NCBI GenBank assembly: GCA_950097015.1
Contig: CATNEN010000025.1
Span: 7,916,001 to 7,980,000, forward strand
DNA length: 64,000 bases
DNA from: Macrostomum hystrix
Lineage: Eukaryota; Platyhelminthes; Macrostomidae
Reading direction: 5' to 3'
In this document: piece by piece, positions 1 through 11,100 of the stretch
How the letters are laid out: each line of letters starts with the position of its first letter
Position numbering within the stretch: the first letter of the stretch is position 1
The notes under the pieces: generated by a model
The model's input: the letters and a program-made list of their open reading frames with translations, nothing else
What the model was told of the DNA's origin: nothing
Databases searched by the model: none
Program-made: the position numbers and the translations under genes

Positions 1-1485
1 TCCCTTCATCTCACAATCAACTCTCCCTTAATCTCACTATCAACTCTCCCTTCATCTCATTATCAACTCTCCCTTCATCTCACAATCAACTCTCCCTTAA
101 TCTCACTATCAACTCTCCCTTCATCTCACAATCAACACTCCCTTCATCTCATTATCAACTCTCCCTTCATCTCACAATCAACTCTCCCTTCATCTCACAA
201 TCAACTCTCCCTTCATCTCACAATCAACTCTCCCTTCATCTCACTATCAACTCTCCCTTCATCTCATTATCAACTCTCCCTTCATCTCACTATCAACTCT
301 CCCTTCATCTCACTATCAACTCTCCATTTATCTCACTATCAACTCTCCCTTTATCTCACTATTAACTCTCCCTTCATCTCACAATCAACTCTCCCTTCAT
401 CTCATTATCAACTCTCCCTTCATCTCATTATCAACTCTCCCTTCATCTCACTATCAACTCTCCCTTCATCTCACTATCAACTCTCCCTTCAGCTGATTAT
501 CAACTCTCCCTTCATCTCATTATCAACTCTCCCTTCATCTCACAATCAACTCTCCCTTCATCTCACAATCAACTCTTCCTTCATCTCACAATCAACTCTT
601 CCTTCATCTCACTATCAACTCTCCCTTTATCTCACTATTAACTCTCCCTTCATCTCACAATCAACTCTTCCTTCATCTGATTATCAACTCTCCCTTCATC
701 TCATTATCAACTCTCCATTCATCTCACAATCAACTCTCCCTTCATCTCATTATCAACTCTCCCTTCATCTCACTATCAACTCTTCCTTCATCTCACTATC
801 AACTCTCCCTTCATCTCACTATCAACTCTCCCTTCATCTCACTATTAACTCTTCTTTCAGCTGATTATCAACTCTCCCTTCATCTCATTATCAACTCTCC
901 CTTCATCTCATTATCAACTCTTCCTTCATCTCACAATCAACTCTCCCTTCATCTCACAATCAACTCTCCCTTCATCTCATTATCAACTCTCCCTTCATCT
1001 CACAATCAACTCTCCCTTCATCTCACAATCAACTCTCCCTTCATCTCACAATCAACTCTCCCTTCATCTCACAATCAACTCTCCCTTCATCTCACAATCA
1101 ACTCTCCCTTCATCTCACAATCAACTCTCCCTTCATCTTACAATCAACTCTCCCTTCATCTCACAATCAACTCTCCCTTTATCTCACTATTAACTCTCCC
1201 TTCATCTCACAATCAACTCTCCCTTCATCTCACAATCAACTCTTCCTTCATCTCACTATCAACTCTTCCTTCATCTGATTATCAACTCTCCCTTCATCTC
1301 ACTATCAACTCTTCCTTCATCTGATTATCAACTCTCCCTTCATCTCATTATCAACTCTCCCTTCATCTCACAATTAACTCTCCCCTCATCTCACAATCAA
1401 CTCTCCCTTCATCTCACAATCAACTCTCCCTTCATCTCACTATCAACTCTCCCTTCATCTGATTATCAACTCTCCCTTCATCTCC
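1..1485. repeat. 23-bp tandem array (pyrimidine-rich)
   Basis: About 64 copies of a 23-bp unit, roughly CTCCCTTCATCTCACAATCA plus ACT, with common variants CTCATT, CTCACT and CTGATT at one position. The plus strand is almost free of G. The array runs off the left edge of the window, so its true length is unknown. No long frame is open through it. Confidence 0.97.
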
Positions 1486-1735
1486 CTATCAATCGCAATC
1501 TCTCTAACCACACTCTTAACTCTCCCATTATCTGACAGCCAACACTATCTCCACCTTAAAACCGACTCTTTATTTCACCATCTCCCCTTCCACGTAGTAT
1601 TCTTACATTTTTTTGTTTAGATCTCATATATATGTCTAGGGAAGTACACATGCTCACTACTTATAGTACAATATGCATGCATATTTTACTTTTTTTCTAG
1701 ACTATTTTAAACTTCATTGATCTATTCACACCCCG
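1486..1735. other. Spacer, no gene seen
   Basis: AT-rich unique DNA between two arrays. The first 70 bases look like decayed flank of the preceding pyrimidine-rich array. I see no coding exon. Confidence 0.6.
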
Positions 1736-2158
1736 ATCATCTACTGACATCCCTGCTGACACACTAGTTGACCCACTACTGACATCCCTGCTGACACACT
1801 AGTTGACCCACTACTGACATCCCTGCTGACACACTAGTTGACCCACTACTGACATCCCTGCTGACACACTAGTTGACCCACTACTGACATCCCTGCTGAC
1901 ACACTAGTTGACCCACTACTGACATCCCTGCTGACACACTAGTTGACCCACTACTGACATCCCTGCTGACACACTAGTTGACCCACTACTGACATCCCTG
2001 CTGACACACTAGTTGACCCACTACTGACATCCCTGCTGACACACTAGTTGACCCACTACTGACATCCCTGCTGACACACTAGTTGACCCACTACTGACAT
2101 CCCTGCTGACACACTAGTTGACCCACTACTGACATCCCTGCTGACACACTAGTTGACC
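1736..2158. repeat. 35-bp tandem array, nearly identical copies
   Basis: Twelve copies of a 35-bp unit containing CTACTGACATCCCTGCTGAC followed by ACACTAGTTGACC. The copies are essentially identical, which suggests recent expansion or strong homogenisation compared with the more diverged neighbouring arrays. Confidence 0.97.
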
Positions 2159-2455
2159 ATTTTGCGCTGGTCAATTTAGGCAGCTGTTGCAGGAATGATA
2201 TCAATATAATAGTAAATTTATTAGTCTTTCTGAGGCGCTTCCTACAGGGCGCCGTAAATAATCCAGTGTCGGGAAAAATCATGAAATCATGGATAATAAA
2301 TATGAAATGTGATAACCTAGCTAATGGTTGTATTATGATGCCGCGAAACCAATCATCCCTAGTAATTAAGTAGAAATGCATTTACTCAGCATTATAAAAC
2401 ACATTTCCATCTAATCTTTTCTTTTATCTTTTCACTCTAATCCAATCCACATCCA
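2159..2455. other. Spacer, no gene seen
   Basis: Unique AT-rich sequence. A 96-codon minus-strand frame (2091-2381) overlaps the neighbouring array and has no recognisable domain. Confidence 0.6.
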
Positions 2456-3770
2456 CTCTAATCTCTAGTTTCTAATCTCTAGTTTCTAATCTCTAGTCTC
2501 TAATCTCTAGTCTCTAATCTCTAGTTTCTAATCTCTAGTCTCTAATCTCTAGTCTCTAATCTCTAGTTTCTAATCTCTAGTCTCTAATCTCTAGTCTCTA
2601 ATCTCTAGTCTCTAATCTCTAGTCTCTAATCTCTAGTCTCTAATCTCTAGTTTCTAATCTCTAGTCTCTAATCTCTAGTCTCTAATCTCTAGTTTCTAAT
2701 CTCTAGTCTCTAATCTCTAGTCTCTAATCTCTAGTTTCTAATCTCTAGTCTCTAATCTCTAGTCTCTAATCTCTAGTTTCTAATCTCTAGTCTCTAATCT
2801 GTAGTCTCTAATCTCTAGTTTCTAATCTCTATTCTCTAATCTCTAGTCTCTAATCTCTAGTTTCTAATCTCTAGTCTCTAATCTCTAGTCTCTAATCTCT
2901 AGTCTCTAATCTCTAGTTTCTAATCTCTAGTCTCTAATCTCTAGTCTCTAATCTCTAGTTTCTTATCTCTAGTTTCTAATCTCTAGTCTCTAATCTCTAG
3001 TTTCTAATCTCTAGTCTCTAATCTCTAGTCTCTAATCTCTAGTTTCTAATCTCTATTCTCTAATCTCTAGTCTCTAATCTCTAGTTTCTAATCTCTAGTC
3101 TCTAATCTCTAGTCTCTAATCTCTAGTCTCTAATCTCTAGTTTCTAATCTCTAGTCTCTAATCTCTAGTCTCTAATCTCTAGTCTCTAATCTCTAGTTTC
3201 TAATCTCTAGTCTCTAATCTCTAGTTTCTAATCTCTAGTCTCTAATCTCTAGTTTCTAATCTCTAGTCTCTAATCTCTAGTCTCTAATCTCTAGTTTCTA
3301 ATCTCTATTCTCTAATCTCTAGTCTCTAATCTCTAGTTTCTAATCTCTAGTCTCTAATCTCTAGTCTCTAATCTCTAGTCTCTAATCTCTAGTTTCTAAT
3401 CTCTAGTCTCTAATCTCTAGTCTCTAATCTCTAGTTTCTTATCTCTAGTTTCTAATCTCTAGTCTCTAATCTCTAGTCTCTAATCTCTAGTCTCTAATCT
3501 CTAGTTTCTAATCTCTAGTCTCTAATCTCTAGTTTCTAATCTCTAGTCTCTAATCTCTAGTCTCTAATCTCTAGTTTCTTATCTCTAGTTTCTAATCTCT
3601 AGTCTCTAATCTCTAGTCTCTAATCTCTAGTCTCTAATCTCTAGTTTCTAATCTCTAGTCTCTAATCTCTAGTTTCTAATCTCTAGTTTCTAATCTCTAG
3701 TCTCTAATCTCTAGTTTCTAATCTCTAGTCTCTAATCTCTAGTTTCTAATCTCTAGTTTCTAATCTCTAG
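2456..3770. repeat. 15-bp tandem array
   Basis: About 87 copies of TCTCTAATCTCTAGT, with a frequent TTTCTAATCTCTAGT variant. The two variants recur in ordered blocks, so longer segments have been duplicated. Each unit carries stop codons (TAA, TAG), so the array cannot encode protein on the plus strand. Confidence 0.97.
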
Positions 3771-3885
3771 TCTGTTCACTCTAATCCAACTCTCCTATCT
3801 CTAGTCTGTTCACTCTAATCCAACTCTCCCATCTCTAGTCTGTTCACTCTAATCCAACTCTCCCATCTCTAGTCTGTTCACTCTA
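3771..3885. repeat. 34-bp tandem repeat, about 3.4 copies
   Basis: Units begin CTGTTCACTCTAATCCAACT and end CTCCCATCTCTAGT. The unit ends with the CTCTAGT of the adjacent 15-bp array, so it probably arose from that array's edge. Confidence 0.9.
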
Positions 3886-4467
3886 ATGTACTTTTTACAG
3901 CCGGCTTACGCTACTGGTATCAGCCAAGAAGTTTCTAAGCATATGTGCATGCACAATTTTTCATCCATGGCTTAGGTTTTCCCCTGAGGTGACAGGAAGT
4001 CATGGACACACCGGATGCGCCATCCACTTCCCATTTCGAGTCTAATTTTTCTTCCCTATATGGTATAAAAATAATAATTGTACCGGTGCTGCAGCTTCTA
4101 AGTCAAGTAGGTAAAATGGGATTAACTTCCCATAAAGTCCCGCTTCCCTCATCCACTTGTATATGACTATGGACGCAGGCAGTTTCTAGAAGTCAGACTA
4201 AATTAATTTCGACCGTTTTTGAATTATTATCAGCATTGATTGAATGTACTTTTATTTTACTACTGGGAGCATGAAAAGATCAGTAAAATTGGATTCTAAG
4301 AAATCAAAGTCAAAGAAAGATAAAAAAATGACAAATTACAGATTCACAAATTATGAACGTCACGAAATGTAAAAAGAAATGTTCCCGGACGTCTCAATTA
4401 AACCGATTGTTTCCTCATGCAAAAAGTAATTAAAAAATATTTCTTAGTAGGGCCTTGTTTGTCGTTC
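3886..4467. other. Spacer, no gene seen
   Basis: About 580 bases of unique, mostly AT-rich DNA. An isolated TTTTTACAG splice-acceptor-like string occurs at its start, but no open frame with coding character follows. Confidence 0.55.
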
Positions 4468-5150
4468 AAGATCCCCACCTTTCAATCCCATTGCCTCACC
4501 TGTCAATCCAATTGCCTCGCCTGTCCATCCCATTGCCTCGCCTGTCCATCCCATTGCCTCGCCTGTCAATCCAATTGCCTACCCTGTCCATCCCATTGCC
4601 TCACCTGTCAATCCAATTGCCTCGCCTGTCAATCCAATTACCTCGCCTGTCAATCCAATTGCCTCGCCTGTCAATCCAATTGCCTCGCCTGTCCATCCCA
4701 TTGCCTCACCTGTCAATCCCATTGCCTCACCTGTCAATCCCATTGCCTCACCTGTTAACCCCAGGGCCTCGCCTGTCAATCCCATTGCCTCACCTGTCAA
4801 TCCCATTGCCTCACCTGTCAATCCCATTGCCTCGCCTGTCAATCCAATTGCCTCATCTGTCGAATCCCATTGCCTCACCTGTTAATCCCAGGGCCTCACC
4901 TGTCAATCCGATTGCCTCACCTGTCAATCCCATTGCCTCGCCTGTCAATCCAATTGCCTCATCTGTCAATCCCATTGCCTCACCTGTTAATCCCAGGGCC
5001 TCCCCTGTCAATCCCATTGCCTCGCCTGTCAATCCTCAAACAGCCTCGCCTGTCAATCCTCAAACAGCCTCACCTGTCAATCCCATTGCTTCACCTGTTA
5101 ATCCCAGGGCCTCGCCTGTCAATCCTCAAACAGCCTCAACCTGTCATCTA
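4468..5150. repeat. 21-bp tandem array
   Basis: About 32 copies of a 21-bp unit such as CAATCCCATTGCCTCACCTG plus T. Variants have CCAATTGCCTCG or CCCAGGGCC, and a 24-bp form holds CCTCAAACAGCC. Because 21 is divisible by three, several frames stay open (for example 283 codons at 4455-5306, a heptapeptide SIPLPHL-like repeat). Frames are open on both strands, so openness is no evidence for a gene. Confidence 0.95.
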
Positions 5151-5590
5151 AGCAGCCTCACCTGTCATCTAAACAGCTTCCTAACCTATAGTGGCAGCGC
5201 TTCCCAATGGACCAGCTATTTGGCCCACCTGTTGTTCCAGCCTTACCTATGCTCCCAGGCTAGTAAGATCCGGATGAAAGTGCGAAGGAACATATCCTCC
5301 AAATAGAGGAAGCTGTGCTTCAACAGATCCCCTTTTGTAAAGGCAAGGATATATAAAACTGGATTCTAAGAATGCAGACAGCTGCTGGTTAAAAAAAGTG
5401 CATCGCAACCAAATTGGAAGGCTGTTGGCTTCTGCGCAGCCCTATCCAAAAAGCAAAAAAACTGCTGGCTACCAACCCTACGTGACCTTCACGGAATACT
5501 CTATCTTTAACCGTCCTTGAAATCAAGCAACAAGACTAAACAACAAGGTTAGATAGCTGTGTTACCCTCAATTAGTTATACGACTAACTG
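5151..5590. other. Spacer, no gene seen
   Basis: Unique sequence of about 440 bases. Nothing recognisable on either strand. Confidence 0.55.
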
Positions 5591-5594
5591 GACA

Positions 5595-6255
5595 TACGAA
5601 TGCCCTGTTCTATCCACTGTTCTATCCACTGTTCTATCCACTGTTCTATCCACTGTTCTATCCTCTGTTCTATCCACTGTTCTATCCACTGTTCTATCCA
5701 CTGTTCTATCCACTGTTCTATCCACTGTTCTATCCACTGTTCTATCCACTGTTCTATCCTCTGTTCTATCCACTGTTCTATCCACTGTTCTATCCACTGT
5801 TCTATCCACTGTTCTATCCACTGTTCTATCCTCTGTTCTATCCACTGTTCTATCCACTGTTCTATCCACTGTTCTATCCACTGTTCTATCCACTGTTCTA
5901 TCCACTGTTCTATCCACTGTTCTATACACTGTTCTATCCACTGTTCTATCCACTGTTCTATCCACTGTTCTATCCACTGTTCTATACACTGTTCTATCCA
6001 CTGTTCTATCCACTGTTCTATCCACTGTTCTATCCACTGTTCTATCCACTGTTCTATCCACTGTTCTATCCACTGTTCTATCCACTGTTCTATCCACTGT
6101 TCTATCCACTGTTCTATCCACTGTTCTATCCACTGTTCTATCCACTGTTCTATCCACTGTTCTATCCACTGTTCTATCCACTGTTCTATCCACTGTTCTA
6201 TCCACTGTTCTATCCACTGTTCTTATCCACTGTTCTATCCACTGTTCTATCCTCA
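5595..6255. repeat. 12-bp tandem array, copy A
   Basis: About 55 copies of CTATCCACTGTT with rare CTATCCTCTGTT and CTATACACTGTT variants, and one extra T near 6223. The same 12-mer forms a second array at 29078-29700. Frames are open on both strands because 12 is divisible by three. Confidence 0.97.
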
Positions 6256-6687
6256 TTCTATTCTATACGAGTACATTACCCATAGTGCTGATGCCTTATC
6301 TAGACTAACGGAATTATCTGCTTTGAAATTGTGCATTCATATCTTTGTGGATCTGCCTATTCAACCGGAATTGGGAGATTAGAGTCGGGATCATTGCAGC
6401 GGTGAATAAAATTATTTATTTCCCTGTCTCATAAATTCCGGCGAAAAAAGTAGCCAAATTTGGCCGAGAGATCTACGATGAAATCTACGTGAGCTAGATA
6501 CGGGGCCGTATTATCTTCTCAACCTTTCTTGGCTTTGAGCATTCGGAAATCGCGAGCTATACTGCATTCGGCATTCGGCATTAATTGAGCATTTTTGTTT
6601 TGACATTTTGCACTAGCTGAGAAGCTGAGACGCGGTATGTACTTTTTAGATTTTGTGAAAAGGGAGATCGGGAAGGAAAAGACAAAG
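6256..6687. other. Spacer, no gene seen
   Basis: Unique sequence of about 430 bases with no recognisable exon or RNA gene. Confidence 0.55.
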
Positions 6688-7170
6688 GGAAAAAGAAGAA
6701 GAAGAAGTGGAAGAAGAAGAAGTGGAAGAAGAAGAAGGGGAAGAAGAAGAAGTGGAAGAAGAAGAAGTGGAAGAAGAAGAAGTGAAAGAAGAAGAAGTGC
6801 AAGAAGAAGAAGTGCAAGAAGAAGAAGTGCAAGAAGAAGAAGTGGAAGAAGAAGAAGTGCAAGAAGAAGAAGTGGAAGAAGAAGAAGTAGAAGAAGAAGA
6901 AGTGGAAGAAGAAGAAGTGCAAGAAGAAGAAGGGGAAGAAGAAGAAGTGCAAGAAGAAGAAGTGGAAGAAGAAGAAGTGGAAGAAGAAGAAGTGGAAGAA
7001 GAAGAAGTGAAAGAAGAAGAAGGGGAAGAAGAAGAAGTGGAAGAAGAAGAAGTGGAAGAAGAAGAAGTGGAAGAAGAAGAAGTGAAAGAAGAAGAAGGGG
7101 AAGAAGAAGAAGTGCAAGAAGAAGAAGGGGAAGAAGAAGTGGAAGAAGAAGAAGTGGAAGAAGTGGAAGA
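6688..7170. repeat. 15-bp purine-rich array
   Basis: About 32 copies of GAAGAAGAAGTGGAA with GTGCAA, GTGAAA and GGGGAA variants. The plus strand is nearly pure purine. All three plus frames are open, giving EEEVE-like or RRRSG-like peptides, as expected from the unit alone. Confidence 0.96.
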
Positions 7171-8069
7171 AGAATACAAAGTGGTGGAAAACTCGTGTGA
7201 AAAGGTTACAGTAACAGAGAAGTAGGCAAAATACATAGGCAAAGACATAGGCAACATCAACTTCTAAAACACTAAGCGAAATCGAAACCAGTATTTAAAA
7301 TGATTGCATTTGTAAAAATGTTGATGGATGAAACATAAAAAGCTTATGAACTTATAAATCATCAACTTCATAAACATAAAAGCTTATAAAAAACAAAGAT
7401 ATTTCTAGGAGCGAGCACCACACTAGTGTATCTGTGAGCACATGTAAAACTCATGCTAATACGACAGTGACGAATTTTTTTCGGCGCAAATATGCCGTCC
7501 ATACAGTGCAGATAGTGAGCCGCATCCCGCTTTTGTATTATTAAAAAATGCATTTTTATCGCGGTTTTTGCATAGAGAGATCTGCACGAATGATGAAGTA
7601 CCCCAGCATTCCTCTCACTGCCCGATATACGAGTATTTCCCCCACGAAGTCTCCATAGTCTTCGATAGTCAGTTTTTCTATCAAAGGCAGAGCAGAGCGT
7701 TTCACAGCATGCGTCACATCTGCCCGGAGACTAGCCAATGGAAATCCCCCATTCGCTATCGCTGCCCGATTCCCCCCCCCAACAAAAACCCAACCAAACA
7801 CGGTCACTGCGCGTGCGGAAACTTATTTATAGACGGGGCGGAGTGAAGGGAAACTTAACGTTGGCGTTTGAAACGGTTCCGTCTCTTTCTCTCTGGCTGT
7901 ATCCCAGATCCCAGATCCCAGATCGTTTGACTAGTTAGTTCGATCGACCGCAAGCTATATATATAGGACGCATATCCTACACTTGGGAAAAATTCCCACT
8001 CCTCTATCTAGCTTATAAGAGGGAAAGCAGTATAGAGTTATACCGGAAATTAACTATTTATTTACTTCA
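7171..8069 (+). promoter_or_regulatory. 5' flank of the GPCR gene, possible promoter
   Basis: About 900 bases precede the first proposed GPCR exon. Two TATA-like strings are visible: TATTTATAG near 7826, followed at once by GC-box-like GGGGCGG, and TATATATATAGG near 7955. Residues 7265-7306 form one copy of a 42-bp dispersed direct repeat whose partner is at 9165-9207. Several short open frames here have no recognisable domain. Promoter function is inferred only from position and these motifs. Confidence 0.3.
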
Positions 8070-8071
8070 GG
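8055..8071 (+). promoter_or_regulatory. Splice-acceptor-like site just upstream of the GPCR start codon
   Basis: The string TATTTATTTACTTCAG ends about 15 bases before ATG 8085. It is a good 3' splice site: pyrimidine/AT-rich with a terminal CAG. It could join an upstream non-coding exon or receive a trans-spliced leader, which is common in flatworms. The cadherin start at 43554 also has a CCCCCTAG acceptor-like string about 35 bases upstream. The trans-splicing reading is inference. Confidence 0.3.
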
Positions 8072-8084
8072 AAAACAGGAAAAC

Positions 8085-8107
8085 ATGGGCGTCGGCTGTT
8101 TGGGCAG
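8085..8107 (+). CDS. GPCR exon 1 (start codon exon)
   Basis: ATG at 8085 opens an eight-codon peptide MGVGCLG plus two bases, ending at the donor AG|GTGAGA (8108). The two leftover bases plus the first base of exon 2 make an Arg codon, so the phase fits. The exon is short and rests on splice signals and phase alone. If it is wrong, translation could start at ATG 8214 in exon 2. Confidence 0.45.
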
Positions 8108-11100
8108 GTGAGAACTTTTAAAATGTGAATTAGCAGCTTCATATTCCAAATTTTCATTTCTTTAAAGAACTGTAAGCACAAATTCGCAATGAAATTGTTG
8201 CAGAGTGCCGATAATGTACATCGCGCACAAACCAGTATTGTGGACATGCTATGTTGCGAACATGCTGCTAGTTATTGTTGGTCTGACGGGTGAGTTTTCG
8301 GCATACATTTTTTTTTGGTTGGGAGTGAGGCGGCTGTAGGATAGAAGGGGGTTCAGATGGGTTGGGAGTGAGGCGGCTGTAGGATAGAAGGGGGTTCAGA
8401 TGGGCTGGGAGTGGGGTGGCTGTAGGATAGAAGGGGGTTCAGATGGGCTGGGAGTGGGGTGGCTGTAGGATAGAAGGGGGTTCAGATGGGCTGGGAGTGG
8501 GGTGGCTGTAGGATAGAAGGGGGTTCAGATGGGTTGGGAGTGAGGCGGCTGTAGGATAGAAGGGGGTTCAGATGGGCTGGGAGTGAGGTGGCTGTAGGAT
8601 AGAAGGGGGTTCAGATGGGTTGGGAGTGAGGCGGCTGTAGGATAGAAGGGGGTTCAGATGGGCTGGGAGTGGGGTGGCTGTAGGATAGAAGGGGGTTCAG
8701 ATGGGCTGGGAGTGGGGTGGCTGTAGGATAGAAGGGGGTTCAGATGGGCTGGGAGTGGGGTGGCTGTAGGATAGAAGGGGGTTCAGATGGGCTGGGAGTG
8801 GGGTGGCTGTAGGATAGAAGGGGGTTCAGATGGGCTGGGAGTGGGGTGGCTGTAGGATAGAAGGGGGTTCAGATGGGTTGGGAGTGAGGCGGCTGTAGGA
8901 TAGAAGGGGGTTCAGATGGGCTGGGAGTGAGGTGGCTGTAGGATAGAAGGGGGTTCAGATGGGTTGGGAGTGAGGCGGCTGTAGGATAGAAGGGGGTTCA
9001 GATGGGCTGGGAGTGGGGTGGCTGTAGGATAGAAGGGGGTTCAGATGGGCTGGGAGTGGGGTGGCTGTAGGGTAGGTTTCAGTTCAGCTGGGTGTGAAAT
9101 GGCTATATTTTGGGTTGCATTAACACTAAATTGCTTTATTAAATGTGTCTACAGTTAGGTAGTGTGCTAAAACACTTAGCGAAATCGAAACCAGTATTTA
9201 AAATCATTGTAAGTGCGAGAGTTTTCTGACCAATTGAAGTAAAATATCAGACTAAATCAAAAGCTGTCTTGTCAACCATTCCGAATTTAGTGAGCATATG
9301 TTTACTTGACTTGCGTGGAAACCATGCTGAATTGGACCGAAATTATATTAGTTACCATATCTTCCCGACTTTTCTCGTATTTACTCGGCCCAATAAAAGG
9401 CCTACTGTTGTGCAGTTGATTAATGCACGTACGAGTACATAGTTCGTACATGGGTACATGTTCTCTGATAATCGATTGGCGCAGAATATATAGTCCAATA
9501 ACTGAGAGCCAACTTGGCGTGAGAGTTTCGGCTAGCTAACTTGGCTGACTAGCTATTATTCATTTACAACACCTACTGAATCCTCAAATGACTCAGCTAG
9601 AGAGCATACATCCTGGAAAATCAAGTTTTCCCATTTTTAGAACTTTGATTTGCAACAGTGATCAAACTGCACAGGTGGCCGCGTGAAATATGACCATACT
9701 GATAAGAGGATTAGGTAACTCAGAAAATCTGTTGCATACCTGGAGCAAGGAGCTGCTGTAAAAAGTTTGGAGAAGGATAGGGAGTCAGGTGGCTTCTAGA
9801 ATGGGTGCGGACAGAGGCAGGAGAGAGGTGGCTGCTGGAGTGGGTGCGAAGAGAGGCAGGGAGTGAGGTGGCTGCTGAAATGGGGCAGGGAGTGAGGTGG
9901 CTGGTAGAATGGGGCAGGGAGTGAGGTGGCTGCTAGAATGGGGCAGGGAGTGATGTGGCTGCTAGAATGGGTGCGGACAGAGGCAGGAGTGAGGTGGCTG
10001 CTGGAGTGGGTGCGAAGAGAGGCAGGGAGTGAGGTGGCTGCTGAAGTGGGTGCGAAGAGAGGCAGGGAGTGAGGTGGCTGCTATAATATAATGGGGCAGG
10101 GAGTGAGGTGGCTGCCTAATGGCAGCGAATAGAGGCAGGCAGTGCTGCTGAAAGTATGGAAATCAATTGCTTAGTTGTGATTTGCTGCTTTTTGGAGTAA
10201 GGCGAAGAAGCATTAAATGTATAAAAATAAGCTTATTGCCGCATCCTCTGTCCAGGCAACATCCTGTCTTTCCTAATCCTTGGCTATGACAAGTCGCGCC
10301 GCAACCAGTCGAGCGCCTTTTACCTCCGCGCCCTTGCTGTGGCCGACTGCATGTCGCTGGTGTGCAACACTCTGCTCAGCTCCCAGCAGATGATGCTGCG
10401 GCCCGCCATGGAGCTGAGCCCACTAAACCCGGTGTCGTTGTTGGTGAACTCATTCCCGGCCTGCAACATCCGCATGTTCATCTCCTATTCGTCCATCATG
10501 ATTTCCGTCTACATCATCGTACTATTCAGTAGTCGAGCGAGCCCTGGTCCTGCAGTAATCCGTTCCGCTGGTCTCGCCGGCTGACTCTGCGCAAGGCTCG
10601 CATCGCGGTGGCCACCTTGGTGGTGTCTAAGCTGCCTGCTGTCCGCGCCCGCTCTGTTCAGCTTCAACCGGCGCGTGGTCGACTACCCCAGCCGGTTGTA
10701 TCGCAACGACACCGGCGAGACTGTCTACTCAGATAAGCTGCTCAGCGGCGCCAACTGCGACAACGGCAGCCGGAACTCCGCCGGCGGACCAAAGCGTCGG
10801 CGGCAGCGTTGCCGACATCGCATTCGCCGACGAGAATGGCACGCTGCCGACGCGCAGTCACTATGGCTACGTCTACGCCGGCGAGAGCCAAGAGGACTCA
10901 GGCCAGAACAGCGGCCTCCTGTCCGAGTTTACTGCGCCGAATCAGCTCCGGTCGAACGTCAGCAGACGGCTCGGCGGGTCGCCAGTGAACATCAGCAGCC
11001 TGCTCAGCAGAGTGTCCGACAACCTCGTCGACAGCGAAGTCAGCGGTCTGCCGCCGGGCGTCCTGCTGAGCTGTAAGCCAGTCGCGGAGTGCCAAATGAA

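Noticed and set aside
1-3770. CRISPR-like arrays from regularly spaced repeats
   Set aside because: Units are contiguous tandem copies with no unique spacers, in a eukaryotic context.
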